Below are positions 19,061 to 28,221 of a stretch of 48,702 nt of DNA, piece by piece. Each line of letters starts with the position of its first letter. Position 1 is the stretch's first letter. The notes beneath the pieces are model-generated. The model searched no databases. It was given only the letters and a program-made list of their open reading frames with translations, and had not been told where the DNA came from. Made by a program: the position numbers and the translations under genes. The DNA comes from Candidatus Acidiferrum typicum (GTDB lineage Bacteria > Acidobacteriota > Terriglobia > Acidiferrales > UBA7541), in the NCBI GenBank assembly GCA_025463055.1, contig JAOAPV010000020.1:1-48702 (forward strand), written 5' to 3'.

Positions 19061-20523
19061 TCACACAAGTAGGGGAATGGTTCGACCGGCGCTTGCAACT
19101 GGCCGCTCCCATTCGCGATGTGTCGGAGCACCCCGTACCACGCAGCACGGCGAGTTGGTGGTACGTCTTCGGGAGCGCTGCCCTGGTTGTATTTATTCTG
19201 CAGCTCGTCACCGGAATTCTGCTCGCGCTGGTCTATGTCCCCTCGGCCAGCGAGGCGTGGAGCAGTCTGCAAGCTTTGAACCACGATGTGACTCTGGGCT
19301 GGTTCATCCGTGCGTTGCACGGGTGGGGCTCGAACTTCATGGTGGCGATTGTTCTCATCCATATGGTGCAAGTCTTCCTCTTCGGAGCCTACAAGTTTCC
19401 GCGCGAACTCACCTGGATCGTGGGCGTCTTTCTTTTGCTGATGACTTTGGGCATGGCATTCACGGGGCAGGTCCTCCGCTTCGATCAAGATGCATATTGG
19501 GGATTGGGACTTGGTGCATCAATCGCGAGCAGAGTGCCCATTCTCGGCGCGGGTATCGTGAAGATGATGTTGGGTGGGCCGATCATTGCCGGCGCGACAC
19601 TTTCCCGATTCTTTGCGCTGCATGTCTTCGTCATACCTGGGATGCTGATCGGTTTCGTGTGCCTTCATCTCTTGATGGTGCTGAAGCTGGGAATCAATGA
19701 ATGGCCGATGCCGGGACGCCTGGTAAAGCGAGCGACCTATGCAAGCGAGTACCACGAATTGACGAAGAAGGATGGCGCTCCCTTCGTCCCATACGCAGTT
19801 TGGAAAGACTTGTTCTTCGCCGCGTTCATCCTCTTAGCAGTTGCCGTATGCGCTGCGTACTTTGGTCCGTTCGGTCCAACGGGCCAGCCAGACCCCACGA
19901 TCATCCAGGCGGTGCCGAAACCCGATTATTTTTTTCTGTGGCTCTATGCCTTACTCTCGCTCTTGCCTCCTTCGATGGAGACGCCCGCTCTTCTGATCGG
20001 CCCCGTAATCGCGATCGGCGCTCTGGTTCTTCTTCCGTTTCTATCGGGGGAAGGAGAAAAGAGCTGGCGGCGGCGGCCAATTGCAGTTTTGACAGTCCTG
20101 CTGATTGCGGTAACGCTGGGAACATTGACGCATCTCGCTGGATTCACTCCCTGGAGCCCGCACATGAATGCTTGGAGCGGTGATCCTGTGCCGGAAAAAG
20201 TTCTGCGCGGCACAACTGCGCTTCAGCGCCAAGGCGCGCTCGTGTTTCAGGCTAAGCAATGCCGTAACTGTCATTCCATTGCGGAGAGTGGCGGGCAGCG
20301 AGGTCCGGCTCTCGATAGCGTTGCTGTTCGGCTTACCCCGGACCAGCTCATCCGTCAGGTGATCCAGGGCGGTGGCAACATGCCGGCCTACGGCAACAAC
20401 TTGAGCCCCGCAGAGACGACGGCGCTGGTTTCCTTTCTGGAAACGTTGTATCCAGCTGGGCAGTCTCCCGCTCGCGACGCGGCTCTTGATGAAGCCCAAA
20501 AGAAAAGCGTCTCAGCGCAATAG
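19048..20523 (+). CDS. cytochrome b with fused C-terminal cytochrome c (bc complex)
   Basis: A 491-residue quinol-oxidising subunit. The N-terminal part holds four helices with the heme b ligands as two His pairs: HGWGSNFMVAIVLIH (13 residues between) and HVFVIPGMLIGFVCLH (14 between). The 14-residue spacing is that of cytochrome b6 rather than mitochondrial cytochrome b. A subunit-IV-like part follows; where the Qo-site PEWY motif is expected, it reads PDYF (PKPDYFFLW). The C-terminus is a cytochrome c domain with heme site C405-R-N-C408-H409 and a likely Met ligand in GNMPAY. GTG start overlapping the Rieske gene. With the diheme cytochrome and Rieske protein it forms a bc complex with three c-type hemes. 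Confidence 0.94.
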   Translation: MRRLITQVGEWFDRRLQLAAPIRDVSEHPVPRSTASWWYVFGSAALVVFILQLVTGILLALVYVPSASEAWSSLQALNHDVTLGWFIRALHGWGSNFMVAIVLIHMVQVFLFGAYKFPRELTWIVGVFLLLMTLGMAFTGQVLRFDQDAYWGLGLGASIASRVPILGAGIVKMMLGGPIIAGATLSRFFALHVFVIPGMLIGFVCLHLLMVLKLGINEWPMPGRLVKRATYASEYHELTKKDGAPFVPYAVWKDLFFAAFILLAVAVCAAYFGPFGPTGQPDPTIIQAVPKPDYFFLWLYALLSLLPPSMETPALLIGPVIAIGALVLLPFLSGEGEKSWRRRPIAVLTVLLIAVTLGTLTHLAGFTPWSPHMNAWSGDPVPEKVLRGTTALQRQGALVFQAKQCRNCHSIAESGGQRGPALDSVAVRLTPDQLIRQVIQGGGNMPAYGNNLSPAETTALVSFLETLYPAGQSPARDAALDEAQKKSVSAQ

Positions 20524-20531
20524 CGGCGTCA

Positions 20532-21410
20532 ATGCCAACTCCAATCCAGAACGCGTTGGAGAACTGGTCGTCTCCGGTTCCGCTTGCCTTGGCACTGATT
20601 CTCACGGCCATCGTTTACATGCGCGGATGGCTTTATCTTCGTTCACGCTCCGTGAACATCATTCCTGCTTGGCGCGCCGGCACCTTTTTTGGCGGACTGT
20701 TTTTGATCTGGATCGCGCTGGGCTCGCCTCTCGCCGCATTCGACGAGGAATTGCTGACAGTCCATATGGTTCAGCATCTGTTGCTCATGACCATTGGCCC
20801 TCCTTTGATCTTAGTGGGCGCGCCCGTAATGCCGATTTTGCATGGTCTGCCGCAGCAATTTGTGCAATCTATCCTTTCTCCACTACTTCGGTGGGCTCCA
20901 ATGCAGTTGATTGGACGTGTCCTTTCCCAACCGGTGGTTTGTTGGCTGGCTGCTGCGGCCGTATTGGTGGGATGGCATATTCCCGCGGCGTTTACGCTCG
21001 GATTGCAGTCGGAAGCGTGGCACGTCGCCGAACACGCGTGTTTCCTCGCGTCCGGATTCCTTTTCTGGTGGCCGGTTGTTCAGCCTTGGCCGAGCCTGGC
21101 GGCACGGCCACGTTGGTCGATTCTCTTGTACCTTTTTCTCGCCACGCTCCCCTGCGACATCCTTTCTGGTTTTCTTGCGTTCTGCGACCGAGTTGTTTAC
21201 CCCATTTATCTCTACGCGCCTCGGCATGTTAACCTTACCGCTCTCGAAGATCAGGAGTGCGCCGGTGCACTGATGTGGACTTGCGTCACAATCGCGTACT
21301 TGATAGCCGCAGCAATTCTCACCACCCAACTACTCGCGACACGCAGTTCCCATCGAGATGATTTGGCCCAATCCGATAGCTCTGCGGCAGGGGCATCGTT
21401 CCTTCGATGA
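20532..21410 (+). CDS. ctaG: CtaG/caa3-type oxidase assembly membrane protein
   Basis: A 292-residue membrane protein with about seven transmembrane helices. It shows the landmarks of the caa3_CtaG family: conserved HMVQHLLLM in an early helix and repeated histidines (VGWHIPAAF, AWHVAEHACFL) that may bind copper. In Bacillus the protein of this family is needed for a functional caa3 oxidase. The gene starts eight bases after the cytochrome b stop and closes the respiratory operon. It is unrelated to the CtaG/Cox11 copper chaperone of proteobacteria despite the shared name. Confidence 0.9.
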   Translation: MPTPIQNALENWSSPVPLALALILTAIVYMRGWLYLRSRSVNIIPAWRAGTFFGGLFLIWIALGSPLAAFDEELLTVHMVQHLLLMTIGPPLILVGAPVMPILHGLPQQFVQSILSPLLRWAPMQLIGRVLSQPVVCWLAAAAVLVGWHIPAAFTLGLQSEAWHVAEHACFLASGFLFWWPVVQPWPSLAARPRWSILLYLFLATLPCDILSGFLAFCDRVVYPIYLYAPRHVNLTALEDQECAGALMWTCVTIAYLIAAAILTTQLLATRSSHRDDLAQSDSSAAGASFLR

Positions 21411-21425
21411 TTAAGAGATTGGAAG

Positions 21426-21445
21426 CATCCGAAAGGAAACGGATG
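21426..21445 (+). terminator. hairpin after the respiratory operon, possible terminator
   Basis: CATCCG (21426-21431) and CGGATG (21440-21445) form a 6-base stem with an 8-base purine-rich loop, 15 bases past the ctaG stop. Only a short T-pair follows, so any termination would be weak. The rest of the gap up to 21685 shows nothing I recognise. Confidence 0.4.
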
Positions 21446-21685
21446 TTAGGCCTACCGAGGATGTTCCAAGTCAGGCTTCCGCAACCGACCGCAGCCAGCT
21501 CTCCAGTACGGAAACGAATTAACCGAAAAGTCGTTCCGTTCTCTTGAGCTGACCTTGACAAGGCCCGCATACAAGAGTGAGACGCGTATGCGATGGTAGA
21601 ACCCATTGAAAGGGTCTCTATCCCACGAGTAAATCTGATAAGCCGACCGCTGGCAGCCGATTCGTCTCCCCGGCATTTGCCAGGC

Positions 21686-22039
21686 CTACTGCAGTCGGTC
21701 GGAAGCGCGGAGCTTTTTTAAGGCCATGGCGGCCGAGTGAGACTTTCCCCATCGGCACATCGCATCCAGCAGGGGCCGCAGAGAGTCTCCGAGAGCAGTA
21801 GTGGCGTATACAACTCGGGGGGGAGTATCCGGGTATACCGTACGCTCGACGATTCCCGCGCGTTGTAGTTCGCGGAGTTGCTGGGAGAGCATTCGCTGCG
21901 TCATTCCGCTAATACCACGCTTTAGCTCCGAGAACCGCTTCGGGCCTTGGAAGAGTTGTTCGAGAACAGCGCCTTTCCAACGCCCGCCGACAATACGTGC
22001 GGTAGCTTCCACCGGACAGAGTTCTGGACGCTTCCGCAT
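21686..22039 (-). CDS. HxlR-family transcriptional regulator
   Basis: A 117-residue winged-helix regulator. The family pattern is complete: CPVEATARIVGGRWK at the start, FSELKRGISGMTQRMLSQQLRELQRAGIVER as the recognition region (read in part) and PPRVVYATTALG in the wing. HxlR proteins respond to electrophiles, drugs or redox stress, some through a cysteine; here Cys8 precedes the domain and Cys98 lies near the C-terminus. The ATG at 22039 gives the usual length; an in-frame extension back to 22543 crosses the divergent gene and is rejected. It faces the RND efflux operon across 189 bases, so it probably controls that operon. Confidence 0.9.
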   Translation of the reverse strand: MRKRPELCPVEATARIVGGRWKGAVLEQLFQGPKRFSELKRGISGMTQRMLSQQLRELQRAGIVERTVYPDTPPRVVYATTALGDSLRPLLDAMCRWGKSHSAAMALKKLRASDRLQ

Positions 22040-22059
22040 AATAGACCTAGTTCCTGATT

Positions 22060-22092
22060 GTATACCAGATATCATCGCGATGCCATATATAC
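22060..22092. promoter_or_regulatory. candidate HxlR operator
   Basis: A perfect 10-base palindrome CATCGCGATG (22073-22082) is flanked by GTATA (22060-22064) and TATAC (22088-22092), making an imperfect nested dyad. It begins 21 bases upstream of the HxlR start codon, in the gap shared with the efflux operon. Autoregulation and pump control are inferred from position. Confidence 0.4.
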
Positions 22093-22228
22093 GCGTGTAA
22101 CCACGGACCCTTCCCGCACATCTATTCGTCCACGCAGCTCGCAGAGCACCGATTCTGAGTGGGACGGGACTCCGAGCGCAAATCGTCAAAATCACAACAA
22201 TACTCTGGAAACGACCTGGGAGAGTTAC

Positions 22229-23497
22229 ATGCAACGGGAAATAGCGGAGCAATGGATGCCTAAGAATCTCGGCACGACGCGGCGGTCGATGCTGGTCATC
22301 GGCCTGGCGATTGTTGCCGTCCTGAACGGCGGTTGTTCCAGTTCGGCTCAACCTAAGGCGCCAGCGCCGGCTGAAGTGAGTGTAGCCGAAGTTATCTGTA
22401 AGCAAATCGGTGACAATGATGAGTTTACTGGCCGCCTTGAGGCCGTGCATGCAGTCGAGCTGCGCCCGCGCGTTTCCGGGTACTTGCAGAGTGTCCACTT
22501 CAAGGAAGGCGAGATCGTTCGGGCAGGCGACCTTCTGTTTCAAATCGATCCTCGGCCTTTTCAGGCGGAAGTGGATCGTCTAAAGGGCGAACTCTCGCAG
22601 GCGAAAGCGCAGCGTTCGCGAGCGCAAAGTGATTTTGAGCGGGCCGAACGCCTTCACAACAATGATGGGATGTCCGCGGAAGAGTACGACAGGCGTGCCG
22701 CTGTTCGCAGCGAGGCCGAAGCTCGTATCGCCTCGACAGAGGCGGCGCTCCGCGGGGCGGAACTGAATGTGGAGTTCACCCGCGTAACGGCTCCGATTAA
22801 TGGCCGAGTCGGCCGAGCAGAGATAACGGAAGGCAACTTGGTCGAGGGTGGTGCCGGGCAGATTAAGCCCTTAACCACTCTCGTTTCGCTCGATCCTATC
22901 TACGTCTACTTTGATGTCGATGAGCAGACGTACCTCAAGTACGCACGTGTCACGCAAACCCGCACAACTGGCTCGCACGAACTGCGGAGCGAAGCGCGGT
23001 TAGGTCTGGCCGACGAAGACGGGTTCCCTCACGTCGGTCAGGTGAGTTTTGTGGACAATCAGGTCAGCTCCTCGACAGGCACGATTCGCCTGCGGGCTAC
23101 CTTTGTGAACAAGAAGTTCACTCTGACACCTGGGCTCTTTGCGAGAATTCGGTTGCAAGGAGGCGGAGCACAGAGTGGCTGTCTGGCAAGGGACGAGGCG
23201 GTCATCACCGACTTGAATCAGAAATACGTTTATGTGCTTGGGAAAAATAACACGCTTACGTATCGGCCTGTGAAACTTGGCCCTATGACCGAGGGACTTC
23301 GCGTTGTGCGGGATGGTTTGCAGGAAGGCGACGTGATCGTCATCAGCGGCCTGCAGCGGGTGCGGCCCGGAGCCAGCGTCACACCAAAGATGGTCTCCAT
23401 GGCGGCGCGTCAACCCGGCCCATTGGGCGATACATCCACACAATCCACTCTTATCCATCACGAAGAGAAGTCCCGCAGCCAGAAAGTACGGGAATAA
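22229..23497 (+). CDS. RND efflux periplasmic adaptor (AcrA/MexA type)
   Basis: A 422-residue membrane-fusion protein linking the inner-membrane pump to the outer-membrane channel. The N-terminus has a hydrophobic segment ending in NGGC, a lipobox, so it is likely a lipoprotein. Domains in order: lipoyl half (RLEAVHAVELRPRVSGYLQ), helical hairpin (about 125-185), second lipoyl half (VTAPINGRVGRAEITEGN), beta-barrel and membrane-proximal domain (VLGKNNTLTYRPVKLG). The ATG at 22229 sits behind GGGAGAG; the longer frame from 22058 runs through the regulatory region and is rejected. It is the first gene of a three-gene efflux operon; the pump follows after 12 bases. Confidence 0.94.
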   Translation: MQREIAEQWMPKNLGTTRRSMLVIGLAIVAVLNGGCSSSAQPKAPAPAEVSVAEVICKQIGDNDEFTGRLEAVHAVELRPRVSGYLQSVHFKEGEIVRAGDLLFQIDPRPFQAEVDRLKGELSQAKAQRSRAQSDFERAERLHNNDGMSAEEYDRRAAVRSEAEARIASTEAALRGAELNVEFTRVTAPINGRVGRAEITEGNLVEGGAGQIKPLTTLVSLDPIYVYFDVDEQTYLKYARVTQTRTTGSHELRSEARLGLADEDGFPHVGQVSFVDNQVSSSTGTIRLRATFVNKKFTLTPGLFARIRLQGGGAQSGCLARDEAVITDLNQKYVYVLGKNNTLTYRPVKLGPMTEGLRVVRDGLQEGDVIVISGLQRVRPGASVTPKMVSMAARQPGPLGDTSTQSTLIHHEEKSRSQKVRE

Positions 23498-23509
23498 TCG
23501 AGGACTGCC

Positions 23510-26500
23510 GTGAATATCTCGAATTTCTTCATCAAGCGCCCTATTTTTGCCGCAGTGATTTCGATAATCATTTTTGTCATCGGGGCACTCGCATACTTTC
23601 GGCTTCCCTTGAGTGAGTATCCGGAGGTCGTACCGCCCACAGTGGTCGTTCGCACAAGCTACCCCGGCGCGAATCCCACGGTCATAGCGGACACCGTGGC
23701 CTCGCCTCTCGAACAGCAGATCAACGGCGTCGAAGGCATGCTCTACATGTTTTCGCAAGCCACTGCTGATGGCGTGATGACCCTGACAATCACGTTCGGA
23801 TTGGGGACGGACCTCGATAAGGCGCAGGTGCAGGTACAGAATCGTGTGTCGCAGGCTCTGCCGCGATTACCCCAAGAAGTCCAGCGTCTCGGTGTAACGA
23901 CCGAAAAGACCTCACCAGATTTGCTGATGGTTGTGCACCTGGAGTCTCCTGACAACCGCTACGACATGTTGTATCTGGCGAATCTGGCCATTCTGCAAGT
24001 GAAAGACGAATTGGGCAGACTTCCTGGGGTCGGCAACGTACAGGTCTTCGGCGCAGGCGATTTCAGCATGCGCGTGTGGCTTAACCCTAACAAACTGGCC
24101 TCGCACAACTTGACGGCCACGGACGTGGTCCAGGCCATTCGCGAACAAAACGTGCAGGTTGCGGCAGGGGTGCTCGGTGCTCCGCCGACAAATTCAGGAA
24201 GCACCGCATTTCAATTGCTCGTAAACACGCAAGGGCGCCTGACGACGGAGGAAGAATTCGGCAACATCATTGTGCGCGCGGCCAAAGACGGACAGATCAC
24301 GCGCATCCGCGATCTGGGCCGTGTCGAACTGGGTTCCAGCACATACGCACTGCGGAGTTTGTTGGACAACAAGCCGGCTGCAGCTCTTCCCATTTCGCAG
24401 CGGCCCGGTTCAAACGCACTGCAAACTTCACAACAGGTGCGCGAGACGATGGAACGTCTCAAGAAGTCGTTTCCGGAGGGCGTGGACTACAAGATCGTCT
24501 ACGACCCAACGGTATTCGTGCGTGAATCGATTCACGCAGTCGGGCATACCTTTGTGGAGGCTTTGATCCTGGTCGTGCTGGTCGTCCTTGTCTTTCTTCA
24601 GACTTGGCGCGCGTCCATCATTCCACTACTGGCGCTTCCGGTCTCGCTGATTGGAACATTTTCGATCATGCTGGCGCTGGGCTTTTCGCTTAACACGTTG
24701 TCCCTGTTCGGGTTGGTGCTGGCGATTGGGATCGTCGTCGACGATGCGATCGTGGTCGTCGAGAACGTAGAGCGAAATATCGAACTGGGCCACGAACCCC
24801 ACGAAGCTACGCGCCGCGCGATGGAAGAAGTCAGCGGACCGATCGTAGCCATCGCTCTGGTGTTGTGCGCGGTTTTTGTTCCTACGGCGTTCATCGTAGG
24901 ACTTTCTGGACAGTTCTATAAACAGTTCGCTCTAACCATCGCGATCTCCACGGTGATTTCCGCGTTTAATTCACTCACCTTGAGCCCGGCTTTGGCCGCG
25001 CTGCTCTTGAAGCCCCGTGGCGCAAAAAAGGACCGTCTTACGCGGGCGATTGATTTCGTGCTCGGCTGGTTTTTCAAGCTCTTTAACCGATTCTTTGGCC
25101 GGGCATCGGGAGGTTATGGAAAGCTTGTAACCCACACTCTACGATCTACTGGGATTGCCGTGGTGGTCTATGCCGGTCTGATCGGGCTTACCATCGTCGG
25201 CTTCTCGCGCGTGCCCACTGGATTTGTCCCGACTCAGGACAAGGGCTATCTCGTGTCGTTCGCTCAATTGCCGAATGGCGCGACGCTCGATCGTACCGAA
25301 GATGTGATTCGCAGGATGTCGGACATTGCGCTGAAACATCCGGGAGTGCAAAACGCCGTTGCATTTCCTGGGCTATCGATCAACGGGTTCACCAATAGTC
25401 CGAATTCCGGCATCGTCTTCGCTACATTGAAGCCTTCCGAGGAGCGAAGGTCACCAGAGCTTTCTGCGAACGCAATTGCAGCGGATCTGAATAAACAATA
25501 TGCCTCGATCCAGGAGGCATTTATCGCCATCTTTCCTCCGCCCCCGGTTCAAGGGCTCGGTACGGTAGCAGGCTTTAAGCTCTACATTGAAGACCGTTCT
25601 GGCATGGGCTTGGAGTCACTCTACAAAGAGACAAGTTCGACCTTGCAGAAGGGCAACCAAACACCGGGGCTGGCGGGAGTGTTTTCGAGCTTCGACATCA
25701 ACGTCCCACAAATCGATTCGCATGTCGACCGCGAAAAGGCGAAGACATACGGGATCCCGCTAGGCGACGTGTTTGACACCATGCAGGTGTACCTGGGTTC
25801 GCTGTACGTCAATGACTTCAACCGGTTTGGCAGAACCTACCAGGTGAATGTGCAGGCGGAATCGCCGTACCGGCTGGAGCCGGAAGACATTAATCACCTC
25901 AGGACAAGAAACCTTGCCGGCGAAATGATTCCTCTCGGGTCGGTTGTCACCGTTAAGCCGATTTATGGACCGGACCGCGTGATGCATTACAACGGATTTC
26001 CAGCGGCGGAAATCAATGGGGCGGCTGCGCCCGGATTTAGCACGGGCCAATCCGAAGCTGCGATCGCCAAGATTCTGGACGGGCAGTTGCCGAACGGAAT
26101 GAAATACGAATGGACCGAGCTTACCTACCAGAAGATTCTTGCCGGCAACACCATGGTTTACATTTTCCCACTCTCTGTTTTTCTCGTGTATCTGGTGCTT
26201 GCCGCGCAGTACGAAAGTTGGTCGTTACCTCTGGTAATCATCCTGATTGTTCCGATGACTTTGTTTTCCGCTATCGCCGGGGTCTGGCTGCTAAATGGCG
26301 ACAATAATGTCTTCACGCAGATCAGTTTGATCGTGCTTGTTGGGTTGGCCTGCAAGAACGCCATCCTGATCGTGGAGTTTGCCAGGGAGAAACAGCTCCA
26401 AGAGGGGATGAACAGAGTAGATGCGGTGTTGGAAGCATGCCGCTTGCGTTTGCGTCCCATCCTGATGACTTCTCTTGCCTTCACCATGGGCGTGATTCCT

Positions 26501-26704
26501 TTGGTGCTATCGACCGGAGCTGGATCCGAAATGCGCCGTGCGATTGGAGTTGCCGTATTTTTCGGGATGCTTGGCGTGACCGCATTTGGCTTGGTGCTGA
26601 CTCCGGTCTTCTATGTTTTGGTCCAGAGATTGGTTGAAGGGCGCGAGACAAAGAAGGCAACGGCTAGACCTGATCTGTCGCCTGCAACGTCGGTGGAGGC
26701 GTAA
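23510..26704 (+). CDS. RND multidrug efflux pump, AcrB/MexB type (HAE1)
   Basis: A 1064-residue proton-driven pump, full length for the family, with twelve transmembrane helices and two large periplasmic loops. The proton-relay residues are present: the aspartate pair D411-D412 in GIVVDDAIVVVEN (AcrB D407/D408) and the lysine in GLACKNAILIVEFA (AcrB K940). The N-terminus MNISNFFIKRPIFA is typical. GTG start with a GAGGA ribosome-binding site. Substrates would be hydrophobic or amphipathic compounds; the exact range cannot be read from sequence. Confidence 0.96.
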   Translation: MNISNFFIKRPIFAAVISIIIFVIGALAYFRLPLSEYPEVVPPTVVVRTSYPGANPTVIADTVASPLEQQINGVEGMLYMFSQATADGVMTLTITFGLGTDLDKAQVQVQNRVSQALPRLPQEVQRLGVTTEKTSPDLLMVVHLESPDNRYDMLYLANLAILQVKDELGRLPGVGNVQVFGAGDFSMRVWLNPNKLASHNLTATDVVQAIREQNVQVAAGVLGAPPTNSGSTAFQLLVNTQGRLTTEEEFGNIIVRAAKDGQITRIRDLGRVELGSSTYALRSLLDNKPAAALPISQRPGSNALQTSQQVRETMERLKKSFPEGVDYKIVYDPTVFVRESIHAVGHTFVEALILVVLVVLVFLQTWRASIIPLLALPVSLIGTFSIMLALGFSLNTLSLFGLVLAIGIVVDDAIVVVENVERNIELGHEPHEATRRAMEEVSGPIVAIALVLCAVFVPTAFIVGLSGQFYKQFALTIAISTVISAFNSLTLSPALAALLLKPRGAKKDRLTRAIDFVLGWFFKLFNRFFGRASGGYGKLVTHTLRSTGIAVVVYAGLIGLTIVGFSRVPTGFVPTQDKGYLVSFAQLPNGATLDRTEDVIRRMSDIALKHPGVQNAVAFPGLSINGFTNSPNSGIVFATLKPSEERRSPELSANAIAADLNKQYASIQEAFIAIFPPPPVQGLGTVAGFKLYIEDRSGMGLESLYKETSSTLQKGNQTPGLAGVFSSFDINVPQIDSHVDREKAKTYGIPLGDVFDTMQVYLGSLYVNDFNRFGRTYQVNVQAESPYRLEPEDINHLRTRNLAGEMIPLGSVVTVKPIYGPDRVMHYNGFPAAEINGAAAPGFSTGQSEAAIAKILDGQLPNGMKYEWTELTYQKILAGNTMVYIFPLSVFLVYLVLAAQYESWSLPLVIILIVPMTLFSAIAGVWLLNGDNNVFTQISLIVLVGLACKNAILIVEFAREKQLQEGMNRVDAVLEACRLRLRPILMTSLAFTMGVIPLVLSTGAGSEMRRAIGVAVFFGMLGVTAFGLVLTPVFYVLVQRLVEGRETKKATARPDLSPATSVEA

Positions 26705-26708
26705 CCCT

Positions 26709-28100
26709 GTGTTGACACGCTCACAAACGCTCTTGTCCATTAGTGTCGTGCTGCTAACAGCCGGGTGCGCGGTTGGTCCGCGTTACCGATCGCCGAAGCC
26801 AGACGGAGTCAAGTACCACTCAGCAGACACGAATCTGGAAACGCAAGCGCCTTTCGATTCGCGCTGGTGGAAGCAGTTCGAAGACCCGGTCCTCGATTCG
26901 CTCGTAGACCGGACGCTCACGTCAAACAATAGCATTCGCATCGCACGCGCCAGACTCGCCGAGTCCCGCGCCATCTTTGACGAAAGAAAGCTGGACCGCT
27001 ACCCGACCGTGCCTGTCCAGGCCTCCTACCAGCACAGCAAACAGCAGATTCCTGGCTTCGGCGACCAGCGTCGCACCATCAACAACTTTACATCCGGATT
27101 CGACGCATTTTGGGAGGCGGACCTATTCGGACGGGTGAGTCACGGAATCGCCGCAGCTCGAGCCGAGAACCAAGCGTTCGAGGCCGACCTTCACGATGCG
27201 CAGGTCAGCGTGGTTGCCGAACTCGCTCGCAACTACTTCGAGTTGCGGGGCGCGCAATGGCGCCTGGCAGTGGCTGAGCGCAGCCTCACGAACCAGCGCG
27301 AGACTCTGCGGCTTACGCAACTTCGACGTGACGCGGGTGTCGGTGAAGAACAGGATGTTGCCAGCGCCGCCGCGCGCGTAGCGGTTATTGAGTCCAGCAT
27401 TCCCTCCTTCGACTTTGACGTGTCCCGCGCCGGATACCGATTGGCGGTCCTCACTGGGACACGTCCGGGCGAACTCAATGCCGATCTTTCGCCGCACAAT
27501 TACCCGCCTATCGCAAAGGCTCTTCCCATTGGCAATCCGGGGGATCTGCTGCAGCGCCGACCCGATGTCCGTGCCGCGGAACGAAGATTGGCGGCAGCAA
27601 CGGAACGCCAAGGCGTTGCGGCGGCTAGTCTATTTCCTCAAGTTAGCGTTTCCGGATTTCTCGGATTTGTGGCTGGGCGAGGAAGCGTGTTTTTTACCGG
27701 AGACTCCCGAGCGTGGTCTATATCACCCGGATTGTCGTGGTCTGCATTCGACTTAGGCCGCGCACGCGCTCGCGTTCGTGGCTCGGGCGCCGCGACGGAA
27801 GAAACGTTGGCGTTCTATGAAGAAACCGTGCTCCGGGCGCTGGAAGAAACGGAAAATGCGCTGGCGAATTACCATGCACAGCAAGAGCGGCTCATCAAAT
27901 TGAACGACCAGGCTCGTGAAAGCAAGCGCGCCGCCGATATCGCCCGGTTGCGTTATCGCGAAGGAGTGATTGAATTTCTCTCGTTGTTGGATGCCGAGCG
28001 GACACAGTTGCAAGCCGAAGATGCAGTTGCCGAAAGCGAGCAAGATGTCTACGTCGCGGTAATTGCTCTTTACAAGGCTCTTGGGGGAGTACCAAGCTAA
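26709..28100 (+). CDS. outer-membrane channel lipoprotein (OprM/NodT family)
   Basis: A 463-residue outer-membrane factor that forms the exit duct of the tripartite pump. A signal peptide ends in the lipobox LLTAGC, followed by the family start AVGPRYRSPK. Two internally related halves each carry long helical stretches, and the second contains the conserved GNPGDLLQRRPDVRAAER segment. The GTG at 26709 lies four bases after the pump stop, with GGAGG nine bases upstream. The longer frame from 26613 lies within the pump gene and is rejected. Confidence 0.94.
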   Translation: MLTRSQTLLSISVVLLTAGCAVGPRYRSPKPDGVKYHSADTNLETQAPFDSRWWKQFEDPVLDSLVDRTLTSNNSIRIARARLAESRAIFDERKLDRYPTVPVQASYQHSKQQIPGFGDQRRTINNFTSGFDAFWEADLFGRVSHGIAAARAENQAFEADLHDAQVSVVAELARNYFELRGAQWRLAVAERSLTNQRETLRLTQLRRDAGVGEEQDVASAAARVAVIESSIPSFDFDVSRAGYRLAVLTGTRPGELNADLSPHNYPPIAKALPIGNPGDLLQRRPDVRAAERRLAAATERQGVAAASLFPQVSVSGFLGFVAGRGSVFFTGDSRAWSISPGLSWSAFDLGRARARVRGSGAATEETLAFYEETVLRALEETENALANYHAQQERLIKLNDQARESKRAADIARLRYREGVIEFLSLLDAERTQLQAEDAVAESEQDVYVAVIALYKALGGVPS

Positions 28101-28221
28101 CCTCGGTCCCATTCAATTTCTGGGCCGCACGAGAGCAATGGGCCGGAAAAGACGCCCAGGCCTACGGGGCCGTATCGCTCGGCGTTCAAGCAGTCGCTTA
28201 ACGTGTTGAGATGATTAAGGT

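Noticed and set aside
18606-19700. 364-residue arginine-rich frame overlapping the Rieske and cytochrome b genes
   Set aside because: Overlaps two certain genes in the same strand and has shadow-type composition.
20486-21232. 248-residue frame overlapping the CtaG-type gene
   Set aside because: The other frame encodes a clear membrane protein with family histidine motifs; this one has no domain.
21411-21685. Possible gene remnant between the respiratory operon and hxlR
   Set aside because: Short frames such as 21452-21676 on the minus strand show no family pattern and no ribosome-binding site.
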